Origin: Snodgrassella alvi_G
Lineage (GTDB): Bacteria > Pseudomonadota > Gammaproteobacteria > Burkholderiales > Neisseriaceae
Length of the DNA stretch: 64,000 nt
Direction of reading: 5' to 3'
Assembly (NCBI GenBank): GCA_946478525.1
Contig: CAMLCH010000004.1
Location: 47,649 to 111,648 of the forward strand
In this document: positions 17,493-25,393 of the stretch, piece after piece
How positions within the stretch are numbered: position 1 is the first letter of the stretch
Layout: each line of letters starts with the position of its first letter
Program-made: the position numbers and the translations under genes
Notes under the pieces: model-generated
Databases searched by the model: none
Seen by the model: the letters and a program-made list of their open reading frames with translations, nothing else
Told to the model about the DNA's origin: nothing

Positions 17493-18486
17493 AGATGTAA
17501 ATATTTTGCGGTTATGGGAATTTGGTGGCTTGATATTTGATATCTCCTAAGATATACATTGCTGTTTTTACTGTAATTTTATAGTAATGATATTCACATT
17601 GGGGATATTTTAAATATCAATGAGAGGATTTTTATGTCTGTGACAAATGAACAAAATGCGGTTTCTTCTCATGTGCCACCATTGATTCCAACGCAAGATG
17701 GTACACTGCAATTGCACGATATCACGATTATTGATCAGGGTAAGTTGCGTAAGGCTATTTCTGCAGCTGCTTTGGGCAATGCAATGGAATGATTTGATTT
17801 TGGTGTATACGGTTTTGTGGCTTATGCATTGGGACGGGTATTTTCCCCAATGCTTCGGCTAGTTTGCAGATAATTGCAGCGCTAGGTATTTTTCGATCCT
17901 GTTTCGAGTACGCCCGCTGAGTGGGGAATTTTTGGGTGTACTCAGTGATCGTTTTGGTCGGCAAAAGGTGTTGTTGACAACGGTTATTGTGATGGCGCTG
18001 AGCACTTTTTGTATTGGTTTAATTCCGTCATATCATCGTATCGGAATCTGGGCGTCTATTTTGTTACTGCTATGTAAGCTGGCGCAAGGCTTCTCTGTAG
18101 GTGGGTAATATACTGGCGCAACTATTTTTGTGGCAGAGTATTTTCCAGATCGTCAGCGTGGTTTTCTGGGTAGTTTTCTGGAATTTGGCTCAATTTCGGG
18201 ATTTATGCTGATGGTGCTGCTGGAAAATATTATGGGTTCAGCGCATTTTCTTTCTTGGGGCTGGCGCATTTTTTTTCTGGCTGCACCATTAGGATTGTTA
18301 GGGTTATATCTGCGTCATGCTGCGGAAGAAACACCAGTTTTTCAGCAGCAGGGAGAGATGATGAAGGTGGATCAGGAACAGGGTGATAATCGTCCGCAGG
18401 TTTCTTTTCAGCAAATTGTTGTCCGCTTTTGGCGGGTTTTACTGGTCAGTATTGGGTTGGTGCTCACCACTAATGTTACTAATGCC

Positions 18487-18584
18487 ATACCAAAGGAGAG
18501 CATACTATATTCTCCTGATATAGAACCATCTGCTTCTACATCTGTTGCTACATATAATTCTGGTAGTTTAACTTTATTATTCAT
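18487..18584 (-). pseudogene. 5' fragment of a 3'-5' exonuclease-like gene
   Basis: Reading on the minus strand from ATG 18584, the fragment encodes MNNKVKLPELYVATDVEADG followed by a SGEYSMLSFG segment. D-x-E with SMLSFG strongly resembles the first exonuclease motif of small DEDD-type 3'-5' exonuclease-like proteins. The frame meets antisense proP sequence near 18487, so only about 33 residues of this gene remain. Its ATG overlaps the stop codon of the adjacent immunity-like gene, indicating translational coupling in the parent operon. Confidence 0.5.
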
Positions 18585-18918
18585 AAAATTCTTCATCGGC
18601 AATTAATTCTGCTTTAAAATTATATTTTTTAAATAAGTTAATTAATATAGTTATTATTCTTTTTTGATTTTCCAAATCAACTTTTCCCACAGGGAAAACA
18701 TCTAAAAAATATTTATAATATAAATATCCTTCTTGAGAGTATAATATTTTCAATGGATTATAATCAGAATTCAGATCAAATTTCATTATATTATTAAATA
18801 ACTTTATATGTGCCCCTACTTCCTTTATGGACTCTGGTACTTCTTTGAGTATTAAATTAAAAATATCTTCTTCTGATTTTTCTGTATTTATTGAAATAGT
18901 AAAACTAAAATCTTGCAT
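18577..18918 (-). CDS. Probable immunity protein of a polymorphic-toxin module
   Basis: This intact 113-residue acidic, cytoplasmic-type protein begins MQDFSFTISINTEKSEEDIF and ends FKAELIADEEFYE. I recognise no named family. It starts ten bases after the stop of a decayed toxin-like C-terminal domain and overlaps the start of an exonuclease-like fragment. This is the gene order expected of toxin tip, immunity gene, next gene. Together with its neighbours it was dropped into proP. The frame is undamaged while all surroundings are broken, which fits selection to keep an antidote, or simply recent arrival. The function is inferred from context only. Confidence 0.5.
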   Translation of the reverse strand: MQDFSFTISINTEKSEEDIFNLILKEVPESIKEVGAHIKLFNNIMKFDLNSDYNPLKILYSQEGYLYYKYFLDVFPVGKVDLENQKRIITILINLFKKYNFKAELIADEEFYE

Positions 18919-18928
18919 ATCTAATTTC

Positions 18929-19315
18929 TTATTTTATAATAATTCTTGGTCCTGTATTAAATGGAGAGCTTTCCTTCATAATAGAAACCTGAATTTTTTC
19001 AGCCCCACTTTATTTATAGTAGGAAAAACTTCTTTCCATAAGTTACTCTCAAAGGTATTAGAAATAACTCTAGTACGAATTCTTTGCTGATTTTTCACTG
19101 TTTTTTCAATAAGCTGTTTATTCCGTCCTGTTGATTCTGTTAATTTTTTTTAACTAATTTAGCAAAATTTTCATCACTTAAAATAATTTTAATATCAATA
19201 TCTGAATTTGGTCTAGCTGTTCCTTCTGCGCTACTTCCATGCTCTTCTATTTTACTTTCTATACCCTTTATATGTTGCTCACGTATATGCTCAGCTATTT
19301 ATCGCATAATCTGCA
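18929..19315 (-). pseudogene. Decayed nucleotidyltransferase-fold toxin domain (C-terminal tip)
   Basis: On the minus strand a broken frame encodes AEHIREQHIKG, then EEHGSSAEGTARPNSDIDIK, later STGRNKQLIEKTV and a final SPFNTGPRIIIK stop. GSS-x10-SDIDI is the active-site signature of polymerase-beta-like nucleotidyltransferases (G-S/G, then D-x-D), used by minimal MNT enzymes and by some toxin tips. Two frameshifts, each a single base lost in a homopolymer run (A8 near 19144-19151 and a G run near 19002-19005), and the absence of any N-terminal part show it is a remnant. Being immediately upstream of a small intact gene suggests an orphan toxin-immunity cassette, as known in Neisseriaceae Maf, CDI and Rhs loci. 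Confidence 0.5.
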
Positions 19316-19705
19316 TTATGATGAGAATCAAGGGGGTACTGATTATCATTGCAATTATGATTGGTATACTATTTATGCGGCCGATTATAGGATTTGTCAG
19401 TGATAAAATCGGGCGTAAGCCTTTTGTTATTTGTGGATCAGTGGCATTACCGGTACTGGCCATTCCTAGTTTTCATCTGATTATTAGTGGTAAAGTGGGA
19501 CTAATTTTTCTTGGTCTGTTTATTCTAGCTGTTATTCCGAATTTTTTTACTGGTGTGATGGCCTCAACATTGCTGGCTGCTGGTGGAAACATATGAGCAG
19601 AGTGTTGATGATATTGATGCGGAAATTGCACGGTTACAGCAGCAAATTCAACAATTAGAACTGCGTAAACAGCAATATGTTAATTTACATCCCAAACTGG
19701 AATGA

Positions 19706-20174
19706 TGAGGTAGTTTTGTAGGGTTTTTGGCTCTTAATATTGATCTAAAGTTATTAATATTAAGAGTCTTACTGTTATGTATTCACAATATTGCGGTTGA
19801 TATTGCAGCAATGTGGAACTTTTAATTTCTATAAGATAACATTTCAAGATTATTTATGGTTGGTTTTATTGGAAAATTAACCATTGAAATTCTACGTTGA
19901 TTAGCTAATATTGATTTTTGAAAATAATTTAAACTTAAAACATGATTGAATGTATTGGCTGTCTTTTTAGGCGAAATTTTATTTTTGCATTAAAAATACA
20001 AAAATATATTTTATTAGCGAATAGCTCTAAATTTTATCAATCATTTTCGTTAGCAATGGTTTTGACGTAGGTAGATGCTGAGACATTTACTTTAGCGGAA
20101 ATGATTGCAATTTTTTGGGTGATTATTCTGCTGCCCAGCAGGGAACTTAAGCAACAGAATTCATATTAGCTGGC
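19706..20174. other. Intergenic region with a possible gene remnant
   Basis: AT-rich sequence after the proP remnant. From about 20077 to 20169 the plus strand encodes ETFTLAEMIAIFWVIILLPS and ends at TAG. Upstream, the same frame meets an in-frame TAG. This looks like the last helix of a lost membrane transporter, but it is too short to identify. Nothing else is visible. Confidence 0.35.
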
Positions 20175-20603
20175 TTATTGTTGATTTAGGATGTTAGCTA
20201 ATTCTCTTTGCCTTGCCTGTACGTTTTCTTCTAAACCTTTAATACGATTCAGATAGAATACATAATTACGTTCTCTGGCCAGACGGATTTTTTTGCCTTC
20301 CTCTAGTGCTTTCTGGGCATCCTGAAGATTTTTACGCGCCGCTTTTACTTCAGGAGATTCATCTGGCTTTTTGGGTTTGTCATAACCATTTCCAGAATCT
20401 AATCCCTCGTTTTGTTCGGGAACTTGGTGGGATTGTACAACGGAAAATGAACCGGAAGAGGTGTTGCTTATATGACAGTTCTTACCATTAGGTGTTTCTG
20501 AATAGCTGTGGTTGCCCCGGCTATCGATACATTCGTAAATCTGGGCTAGGGCTGAAGTGCTGATTAGAGAACATAGCGCAGTAAAAAGTAGCTTTTTTTT
20601 CAT
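20175..20603 (-). CDS. DUF4124-type secreted protein with coiled coil (copy 2)
   Basis: This 142-residue protein has a signal peptide (cleavage after SALA near residue 20). A short N-terminal DUF4124-like module follows, with IYECIDSRGNHSYSETPNG and a second cysteine in KNCHIS. This type of module reads as two beta strands held by a disulfide. The middle is Pro/Lys/Glu-rich, and the C-terminal half (residues 85-142) is a charged coiled coil with no prolines. It lies 26 bases downstream of a paralogue with the same plan, so the two are probably cotranscribed. Proteins of this type are common in the envelope of beta- and gammaproteobacteria and have no established function. Confidence 0.75.
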   Translation of the reverse strand: MKKKLLFTALCSLISTSALAQIYECIDSRGNHSYSETPNGKNCHISNTSSGSFSVVQSHQVPEQNEGLDSGNGYDKPKKPDESPEVKAARKNLQDAQKALEEGKKIRLARERNYVFYLNRIKGLEENVQARQRELANILNQQ

Positions 20604-20629
20604 AATGGTAATTCCCTGTATGATTTGGA

Positions 20630-21115
20630 TTACATACGGCTCAGTTCACGCTGCAAAGCCTGTACGTTTTGCTGTCGATCAAGTACCGCACTTTGTAGTG
20701 CAGTTATATCTCCGCCTTTACCAGTACGGCTGCGATTTAGAGCTTGTTGTGCCTCAGCTAAGGCCTTCCGCTCGTTGTTTAATTCCGTTTGTAGCACAGT
20801 TTTACGGTTAATATCATTACCCTTCGGAACGATATTGACGGTTGGCTGTGGACCTTTATAGGTAGCCATCCGAGTTGGTGTAGTCTTGCGTGGACGGTAG
20901 CCAATATTTGTAGATGCTATTTTAGTTCGCGGACTACTATTACTACTGTATCTGCCGATGGCAGGCAAATGAGCTTCGGCACAGTTGCCTGAAGGTTTGG
21001 CAGTATAAGTAACTTGACCATTTTGTAAACAGGTATAAACTTTGGCCTCAACACTATAAGCACTGCATAAGCCAGCGGTAAAAATTAGTGTGGTTATTAT
21101 TCGATATCGCTTCAT
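20630..21115 (-). CDS. DUF4124-type secreted protein with coiled coil (copy 1)
   Basis: This 161-residue protein has a signal peptide (MKRYRIITTLIFTAGLCSAY, cleavage near VEA-K) and the DUF4124-like module KVYTCLQNGQVTYTAKPSGN followed by NCAEAHLP. A Ser/Thr/Arg-rich basic linker comes next, then a C-terminal helical region (NERKALAEAQQALNRS and onward). It shares module order with the following gene but has a more basic linker. It begins 24 bases after the ABC-F gene, so all three may form one transcription unit. The function is unknown; an envelope scaffold or binding role is only a guess. Confidence 0.75.
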   Translation of the reverse strand: MKRYRIITTLIFTAGLCSAYSVEAKVYTCLQNGQVTYTAKPSGNCAEAHLPAIGRYSSNSSPRTKIASTNIGYRPRKTTPTRMATYKGPQPTVNIVPKGNDINRKTVLQTELNNERKALAEAQQALNRSRTGKGGDITALQSAVLDRQQNVQALQRELSRM

Positions 21116-21139
21116 TGTTATGCCTTATATATCAATAAG

Positions 21140-23041
21140 CTATGTATGGTCTATGGCTTCTATTTGTTGTTGCCATTCAAGCCATTTCTCTTCCAATTGT
21201 GCTAATTTTACTTTGACTTCAGCTAATTTGGTAATAGTTTGTTGTAAATTTGTTTTATTTTCGTCAAGGTAGGCATCTTCGCTTGACAAAAATTGCTCAT
21301 ATTGCTGCTGTTGCTTTTGCCAGAGTTCTATGTCACGTTCGGCTTTTTCTATCTTCATTAATAATGGTTTGATCTGGCGGGCTCGTTGCTGGCGTTGCTG
21401 AGCATCCTGTCGTTTTTGCTCTTTACGATTGACGCTGTCAGTTGATGCCTGAGGAAATTCTGCGTTATTTTGTTCTTGTGATAGGCGCCATTGGCGGTAG
21501 TTATTTAGGTCGCCGTTAAAATGGTGCAGGCTACCCTGATTAAGATATATTAAGGAATCGCTGGTAGATTCCAGTAAGGTGCGATCGTGAGAGACGACGA
21601 TCAATGCGCCCTGAAAGCTTTGTAAAGCTATGGTAAGAGCATGACGCATATCCAAATCAAGATGGTTGGTTGGTTCGTCCAAGAGTAATAGATTGGGTTT
21701 TTGCCAGACGATCATAGCCAGTGCCAATCGGGCTTTTTCCCCTCCAGAAAAAGGAGTGATCGGCTGCAGTGCCATGTCACCAATAAAGGCAAAGCTGCCA
21801 AGAAAATTACGAATTTCTTGTTCACGCACTTCAGGCGAAAGTTGTTGTATATGCCACACAGGTGTTTGGTCGGCACGCAATGTTTCTAACTGATGCTGGG
21901 CAAAGTAGCCAATTTTGAGTTTTTCTGCACGGGTAATGGTTCCGGCCTGCGGTAGCAATGTACCGGAAATGGCTTTAATTAGGGTAGATTTACCGCTGCC
22001 ATTGACTCCGAGTAAGCCATAACGGGCACCAGATTCAACTGATAAGTTGATATCATGCAAGATGGTTTTATCTCCATAGCCAAGATTAAGATTTTCCAGT
22101 TTGATCAGGGGATTAGGTAAGTGATCTGGCTGCGAGAATTTAAAGGAAAATTCGCTGTCCAAATGAGCTGGAGCAATACGTTCCAGTCGTGCCAGTGCTT
22201 TAATACGACTTTGCGCCTGCACGGCTTTGGTGGCTTTGGCTTTGAAGCGGTTAATGAATGATTCCAGATGCCGGATATGGGCTTGTTGTTTGAGATAGGC
22301 ACTTTGCTGTTGGCTGAGGCGCTGGGCGCGTTCCTGCTGATAAAAATCGTAATTACCACCATAGGCAGTCAGTTTTTGTTGTGCCAGTTCGACTGTAATG
22401 TTAGTAGTGGCGTTTAAAAAATCGCGATCGTGGGAAATGATGATCTGCGTGGTATCCAGACTGGCAAGATGGTTTTCCAGCCACAATACGGTTTCTAAAT
22501 CCAGATGGTTGGTGGGCTCATCCAAGAGCAATAAGTCGGTGCGACACATTAATGCCTGCGCCAGATTAAGACGCATTCGCCAGCCACCACTGAATGATTT
22601 GACTGGCTGTTGTTGTTCTTGCTGAGAAAATCCCAGTCCGTTAAGCAGTTTGGCGGCACGCGCAGGGGCACTATAAGCATCTATTTCAGCAAGGCGAGCG
22701 TGCAATTCACCTTGTTTGATCCCGTCATCATTTTTTTCGGCTTCGTGTAGTTGTTGCTGTAATTGCTGTAATTCGATATCGCCCTGTAAGACAAATTCCA
22801 ACGCTGGTATGTCCAGTGCTGGCGTTTCCTGTTTAACAGTAGCTGGTTGCCAGTGTTTAGGCAGACGTAAATCACCACTGTCATAGTTGATTTTGCCTTC
22901 AATTAATGCAAACAGACTGGATTTACCAGTACCGTTTTTGCCAATCAAGCCAATGCGCTGGCCAGGGTAAATATTGAGGTTGGCATTTTGCAAAAGTATT
23001 TTGTTACCACGTTGTAAGCTTAGGTTTTTTATTTCGATCAT
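21140..23041 (-). CDS. ABC-F family ATPase (YheS-like)
   Basis: This is a 633-residue cytoplasmic protein with two ABC ATPase domains and no membrane segments. The first domain has Walker A GKNGTGKSS and signature SGGWRMRLNLAQ. The second has GVNGSGKST and SGGEKARLALA. Each is followed by LLLDEPTNHLD, the ABC-F hallmark. A charged linker with FINRFKAKATKAVQAQSR joins the domains, and the C-terminus is a long coiled coil. ABC-F proteins bind the ribosomal E site and rescue or tune stalled translation. Length and linker place it with YheS rather than EttA. It lies downstream of tsaD with a 47-base gap, so cotranscription is likely. Confidence 0.9.
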   Translation of the reverse strand: MIEIKNLSLQRGNKILLQNANLNIYPGQRIGLIGKNGTGKSSLFALIEGKINYDSGDLRLPKHWQPATVKQETPALDIPALEFVLQGDIELQQLQQQLHEAEKNDDGIKQGELHARLAEIDAYSAPARAAKLLNGLGFSQQEQQQPVKSFSGGWRMRLNLAQALMCRTDLLLLDEPTNHLDLETVLWLENHLASLDTTQIIISHDRDFLNATTNITVELAQQKLTAYGGNYDFYQQERAQRLSQQQSAYLKQQAHIRHLESFINRFKAKATKAVQAQSRIKALARLERIAPAHLDSEFSFKFSQPDHLPNPLIKLENLNLGYGDKTILHDINLSVESGARYGLLGVNGSGKSTLIKAISGTLLPQAGTITRAEKLKIGYFAQHQLETLRADQTPVWHIQQLSPEVREQEIRNFLGSFAFIGDMALQPITPFSGGEKARLALAMIVWQKPNLLLLDEPTNHLDLDMRHALTIALQSFQGALIVVSHDRTLLESTSDSLIYLNQGSLHHFNGDLNNYRQWRLSQEQNNAEFPQASTDSVNRKEQKRQDAQQRQQRARQIKPLLMKIEKAERDIELWQKQQQQYEQFLSSEDAYLDENKTNLQQTITKLAEVKVKLAQLEEKWLEWQQQIEAIDHT

Positions 23042-23088
23042 AGTAAAAAGTATTGGCTATCGCTTATTATCAGAAGTCGGATAGTGAA

Positions 23089-24111
23089 TTAATGCACGAT
23101 TTCGTTTAGTGGCCAGCGAGCTTTGACGTTAAAGCTGCCTGCCGGCTGAGCCTGAGCAAGATGCATGGCACCGGCAAAGGCGATCATGGCACCGTTATCA
23201 GTACAATAGGCCATAGGTGGAAAGAAAGTTTCTATGCCTGGCAGATTGCTGAGTTGTTGTCGTAGCTGCCAGTTGGCGCCAACACCACCGGCGACCACTA
23301 GTTGTCGAAAGCCGGTTTGTTTTAATGCCTGACGAGCTTTACTGCTCAGAACGTCGATTACAGCATTCTGAAATTCCTGACAGATGTTGTTACGTGTCTG
23401 TTCTGGTAGCCCATTAGTACAGTCAATTTCGCTTTTGATTTTATTGACAGTCGTAAGCACGGCAGTTTTCAGACCGGAGAAACTCATATTCAGATCATGC
23501 GAATGTAACATCGGGCGCGGGAAGTGAAAAGTACCGGGTTGTCCCAGTTTGGCCAGTTCAGCTAGTTTGGCTCCGCCCGGATAAGGCAGACCTAACAGTT
23601 TGGCCGTTTTATCAAATGCTTCTCCGGCAGCATCATCAATGCTTTCTCCCAGCAATGTATAATCACCGATGTTTTTGACTGCCATAAATTGGGTATGACC
23701 ACCTGATACGAGTAAAGCAACAAAAGGAAAACTTGGTTTGTGCTCGCTGAGTAAAGGCGATAGCATATGGCCTTCAAGATGATGCACAGGGATAACAGGC
23801 TTATTAAGGGCAAAGGCCAGTGCATTGGCAAAACTGGCACCTGTTAGTAAAGCACCACCTAATCCCGGCCCTTGGGTATAGGCTATGGCATCAATTTGAT
23901 CGATGGTTTTATCCGCTTCCTGCAGGCAAGCCTGTGTTAATGGCGTCAGGCGATGAATATGGTCACGACTGGCCAATTCCGGTACAACGCCACCATATTC
24001 GGCATGCATTGCTATCTGTGTATGTAGCTGATGAGCCAGCAGTCCTTGTTCGGTGTCATAAAGGGCAACACCAGTTTCGTCACAAGATGATTCAATTCCC
24101 AATACCAGCAT
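23089..24111 (-). CDS. tsaD: tRNA N6-threonylcarbamoyladenosine transferase TsaD
   Basis: TsaD transfers the threonylcarbamoyl group to A37 of ANN-decoding tRNAs, working with TsaB and TsaE. The 340-residue protein has the usual length and motifs: GIESSCDETGVALYD at the N-terminus, HHLEGH at 110-115 with the metal-binding histidines, SGGHTQF in the ATP-binding core, and VAGGVGANWQLR plus the late YCTDNGAMIAFAG block. It is the first gene of a minus-strand group with the ABC-F gene and two DUF4124 genes. It is divergent from queC; both make tRNA modifications, but the shared position may be coincidence. Confidence 0.98.
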   Translation of the reverse strand: MLVLGIESSCDETGVALYDTEQGLLAHQLHTQIAMHAEYGGVVPELASRDHIHRLTPLTQACLQEADKTIDQIDAIAYTQGPGLGGALLTGASFANALAFALNKPVIPVHHLEGHMLSPLLSEHKPSFPFVALLVSGGHTQFMAVKNIGDYTLLGESIDDAAGEAFDKTAKLLGLPYPGGAKLAELAKLGQPGTFHFPRPMLHSHDLNMSFSGLKTAVLTTVNKIKSEIDCTNGLPEQTRNNICQEFQNAVIDVLSSKARQALKQTGFRQLVVAGGVGANWQLRQQLSNLPGIETFFPPMAYCTDNGAMIAFAGAMHLAQAQPAGSFNVKARWPLNEIVH

Positions 24112-24180
24112 GGTTGTTGTCTATCTGAATAGCGCTTAAAAGGATGTATTTTACCTGTTTTGCAGGTTTTCGGGGCAAAG

Positions 24181-24211
24181 TGACTGTTTGGTTGAGCAAA
24201 TGTTTTATAAT
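24181..24211 (+). promoter_or_regulatory. Promoter of the queC leader
   Basis: A perfect -10 box TATAAT lies at 24206-24211; the -35 region (TGACTG at 24181) is poor and widely spaced. A start about seven bases later would place the first transcribed base near 24218, exactly where the candidate riboswitch stem begins, which supports the call. Confidence 0.5.
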
Positions 24212-24217
24212 TGTTTC

Positions 24218-24292
24218 TTCGTGGTTCGAAAACCTCCCACGTCAGATCGATAGACAAGGTTTTGTCTGCTCTGAAATCAAAACTAGGAAACG
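24218..24292 (+). promoter_or_regulatory. Candidate preQ1 class I riboswitch controlling queC
   Basis: The leader has CGTGGTTCGAAAACC then TCCCACG, so CGTGG (24220-24224) pairs with CCACG (24237-24241) around an A-rich, C-containing loop. This matches from memory the GUGGUUCG-AACC-UCCCAC core of proteobacterial preQ1-I aptamers. The expected A-rich tail (CAAAACTAGGA, 24278-24288) comes about 37 bases later than usual. The gap folds as a hairpin, AGACAA (24252-24257) with TTGTCT (24261-24266) plus flanking CAGA/TCTG. The tail carries AGGA just before the queC start, so ligand binding would hide the ribosome site. A GTTTTG/CAAAAC pairing offers an alternative fold. QueC makes preQ0, the precursor of preQ1, which fits feedback control. 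Confidence 0.5.
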
Positions 24293-24300
24293 GAAAATCT

Positions 24301-24969
24301 ATGAAACAATCTGCTAAAGCGCTGGTCATTTTCTCCGGTGGTCAGGATTCGACTACCTGTCTGTTACAAGCAATCGCCAATTATGGTCGTGAAAATGTAC
24401 AAACCATTACATTTTTTTATGGTCAGCGTCATGCCATTGAGCTTGAAAAGGCGCGTTGGATTGCACAGGATTTGGGTGTTACGCAGAAGGTGATGGATTT
24501 ATCACTATTGCAAAGCATTACTCATAATGCATTGATGGATGCAACTGAGTCAATTGAACTGGCCGATGATGGGCTGCCCAATACTTTTGTCGATGGACGT
24601 AATGCGGTTTTTTTATTGTATGCCGCTATTTATGCTAAGGGACAGGGCATTCATGACATTATTGCTGGTGTCTGTGAAACCGATTTTTCTGGTTACCCGG
24701 ATTGCCGGCAGGTATTTGTGCAATCTATGAATGTCACACTGAATCTGGCTATGGACTATGATTTTCGTTTGCTCACTCCGCTGATGTATCTGGATAAGGC
24801 GCAAACGTGGGCATTGGTTGATGAATTGGGTTATCTGCAATATGTGCGTGATCATACTCATACCTGTTATAACGGGGTAAGTGGTGGCTGTGGACAATGT
24901 CCAAGTTGTGTACTACGTGAACGTGGTTTGCAAACTTATCTGGCACAAAAAGCGAATTTGGCGAAATAA
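24301..24969 (+). CDS. queC: 7-cyano-7-deazaguanine synthase (QueC)
   Basis: QueC converts 7-carboxy-7-deazaguanine to preQ0 using ATP and ammonia, a step in queuosine tRNA modification. The 222-residue protein shows the PP-loop SGGQDST at residues 12-18 and the zinc site near residues 189-205 with CYNGVSGGCGQCPSC (four cysteines). The DGRNAVFLLYAA and GYPDCRQVF blocks are family-typical. I start it at ATG 24301; a longer frame from 24211 would translate the structured leader. No other queuosine gene is in the window. A candidate preQ1 riboswitch lies immediately upstream. Confidence 0.97.
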   Translation: MKQSAKALVIFSGGQDSTTCLLQAIANYGRENVQTITFFYGQRHAIELEKARWIAQDLGVTQKVMDLSLLQSITHNALMDATESIELADDGLPNTFVDGRNAVFLLYAAIYAKGQGIHDIIAGVCETDFSGYPDCRQVFVQSMNVTLNLAMDYDFRLLTPLMYLDKAQTWALVDELGYLQYVRDHTHTCYNGVSGGCGQCPSCVLRERGLQTYLAQKANLAK

Positions 24970-25120
24970 GCGGGTCAGGGCAAAGTTAAAACTCTACTGT
25001 GGCAGATTTCATGGTTGGATAGTCTTGGTGTTTGCTTTGCATTATAATTTTTTACTTTTTTAGCCTGTATTGCTGTCTTATATCGTGTTACAAAAGATGG
25101 CTAATAGGGAAAGTACAGAT

Positions 25121-25393
25121 ATGAATGATAGTCTGAAAACCAGCGTTATGGAATTTCCGCAGGATTTTCCCATTAAGGTGATGGGAGAACAGCATCCTGA
25201 GTTTACGGCGACGGTATTGCAGGTAGTGCAACAACACGCACCGAATACGCAGGAAACAGATATGCGCACCAGACCTAGTAGTAAGGGTAATTATATTAGT
25301 GCTACGGTACTGATACGAGCGGAAAGTCAGGAACAATTGGATAATATTTATCGCGCGCTGAGCGGGCACCCGTTGGTGAAAGTTGTATTATGA
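25121..25393 (+). CDS. YbeD-like protein (DUF493)
   Basis: This 90-residue cytoplasmic protein of the DUF493/YbeD family has an ACT-like alpha/beta fold that may sense a small molecule. The signature is FPIKVMGEQHPEFTATV near the N-terminus and GNYISATVLIRAESQEQLDN toward the end. I start at ATG 25121 (GGGA upstream) rather than the upstream in-frame ATG at 25070, which adds a non-homologous extension. Its stop overlaps the lipB start by four bases (ATGA), as in the ybeD-lipB order of enterobacteria, so it is translationally coupled to lipoate synthesis; its role there is unproven. Confidence 0.9.
   Translation: MNDSLKTSVMEFPQDFPIKVMGEQHPEFTATVLQVVQQHAPNTQETDMRTRPSSKGNYISATVLIRAESQEQLDNIYRALSGHPLVKVVL

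Larger units (their letters stand above)
17634..19705 (+). pseudogene. proP: Wrecked ProP-type osmolyte:proton symporter
   Basis: The remains of a full-length ProP (glycine betaine/proline symporter) can be read across 2 kb. The N-terminus is intact to NAME, where the expected WFDFGVYG motif begins with TGA (17790-17792) instead of TGG. A T appears lost near 17842 and another near 17889, each shifting frame. In the GGEYTGATIFVAE motif the glutamate codon is TAA (18106-18108). The frame then continues to LTTNVTN, is interrupted by foreign DNA (about 18487-19315), resumes at GVLIIIAIMIG, and jumps by deletion from GVMASTL to the C-terminal osmosensing coiled coil (VETYEQSVDDIDAEIARLQ, ending HPKLE). 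At least six independent lesions exclude function. Confidence 0.9.

Noticed and set aside
18408..18602. A 64-residue minus-strand gene as a complete protein
   Set aside because: Only the first roughly 33 residues from ATG 18584 resemble an exonuclease; the rest is the complement of proP coding sequence, so it is a chimera at an insertion junction.
17634..19315. Treating the four single-base losses in homopolymer runs as sequencing errors
   Set aside because: The same stretch also has two substitutions creating stops, an insertion and a large deletion. Dozens of genes elsewhere are frame-perfect, and the adapter implies short-read data with low homopolymer error.
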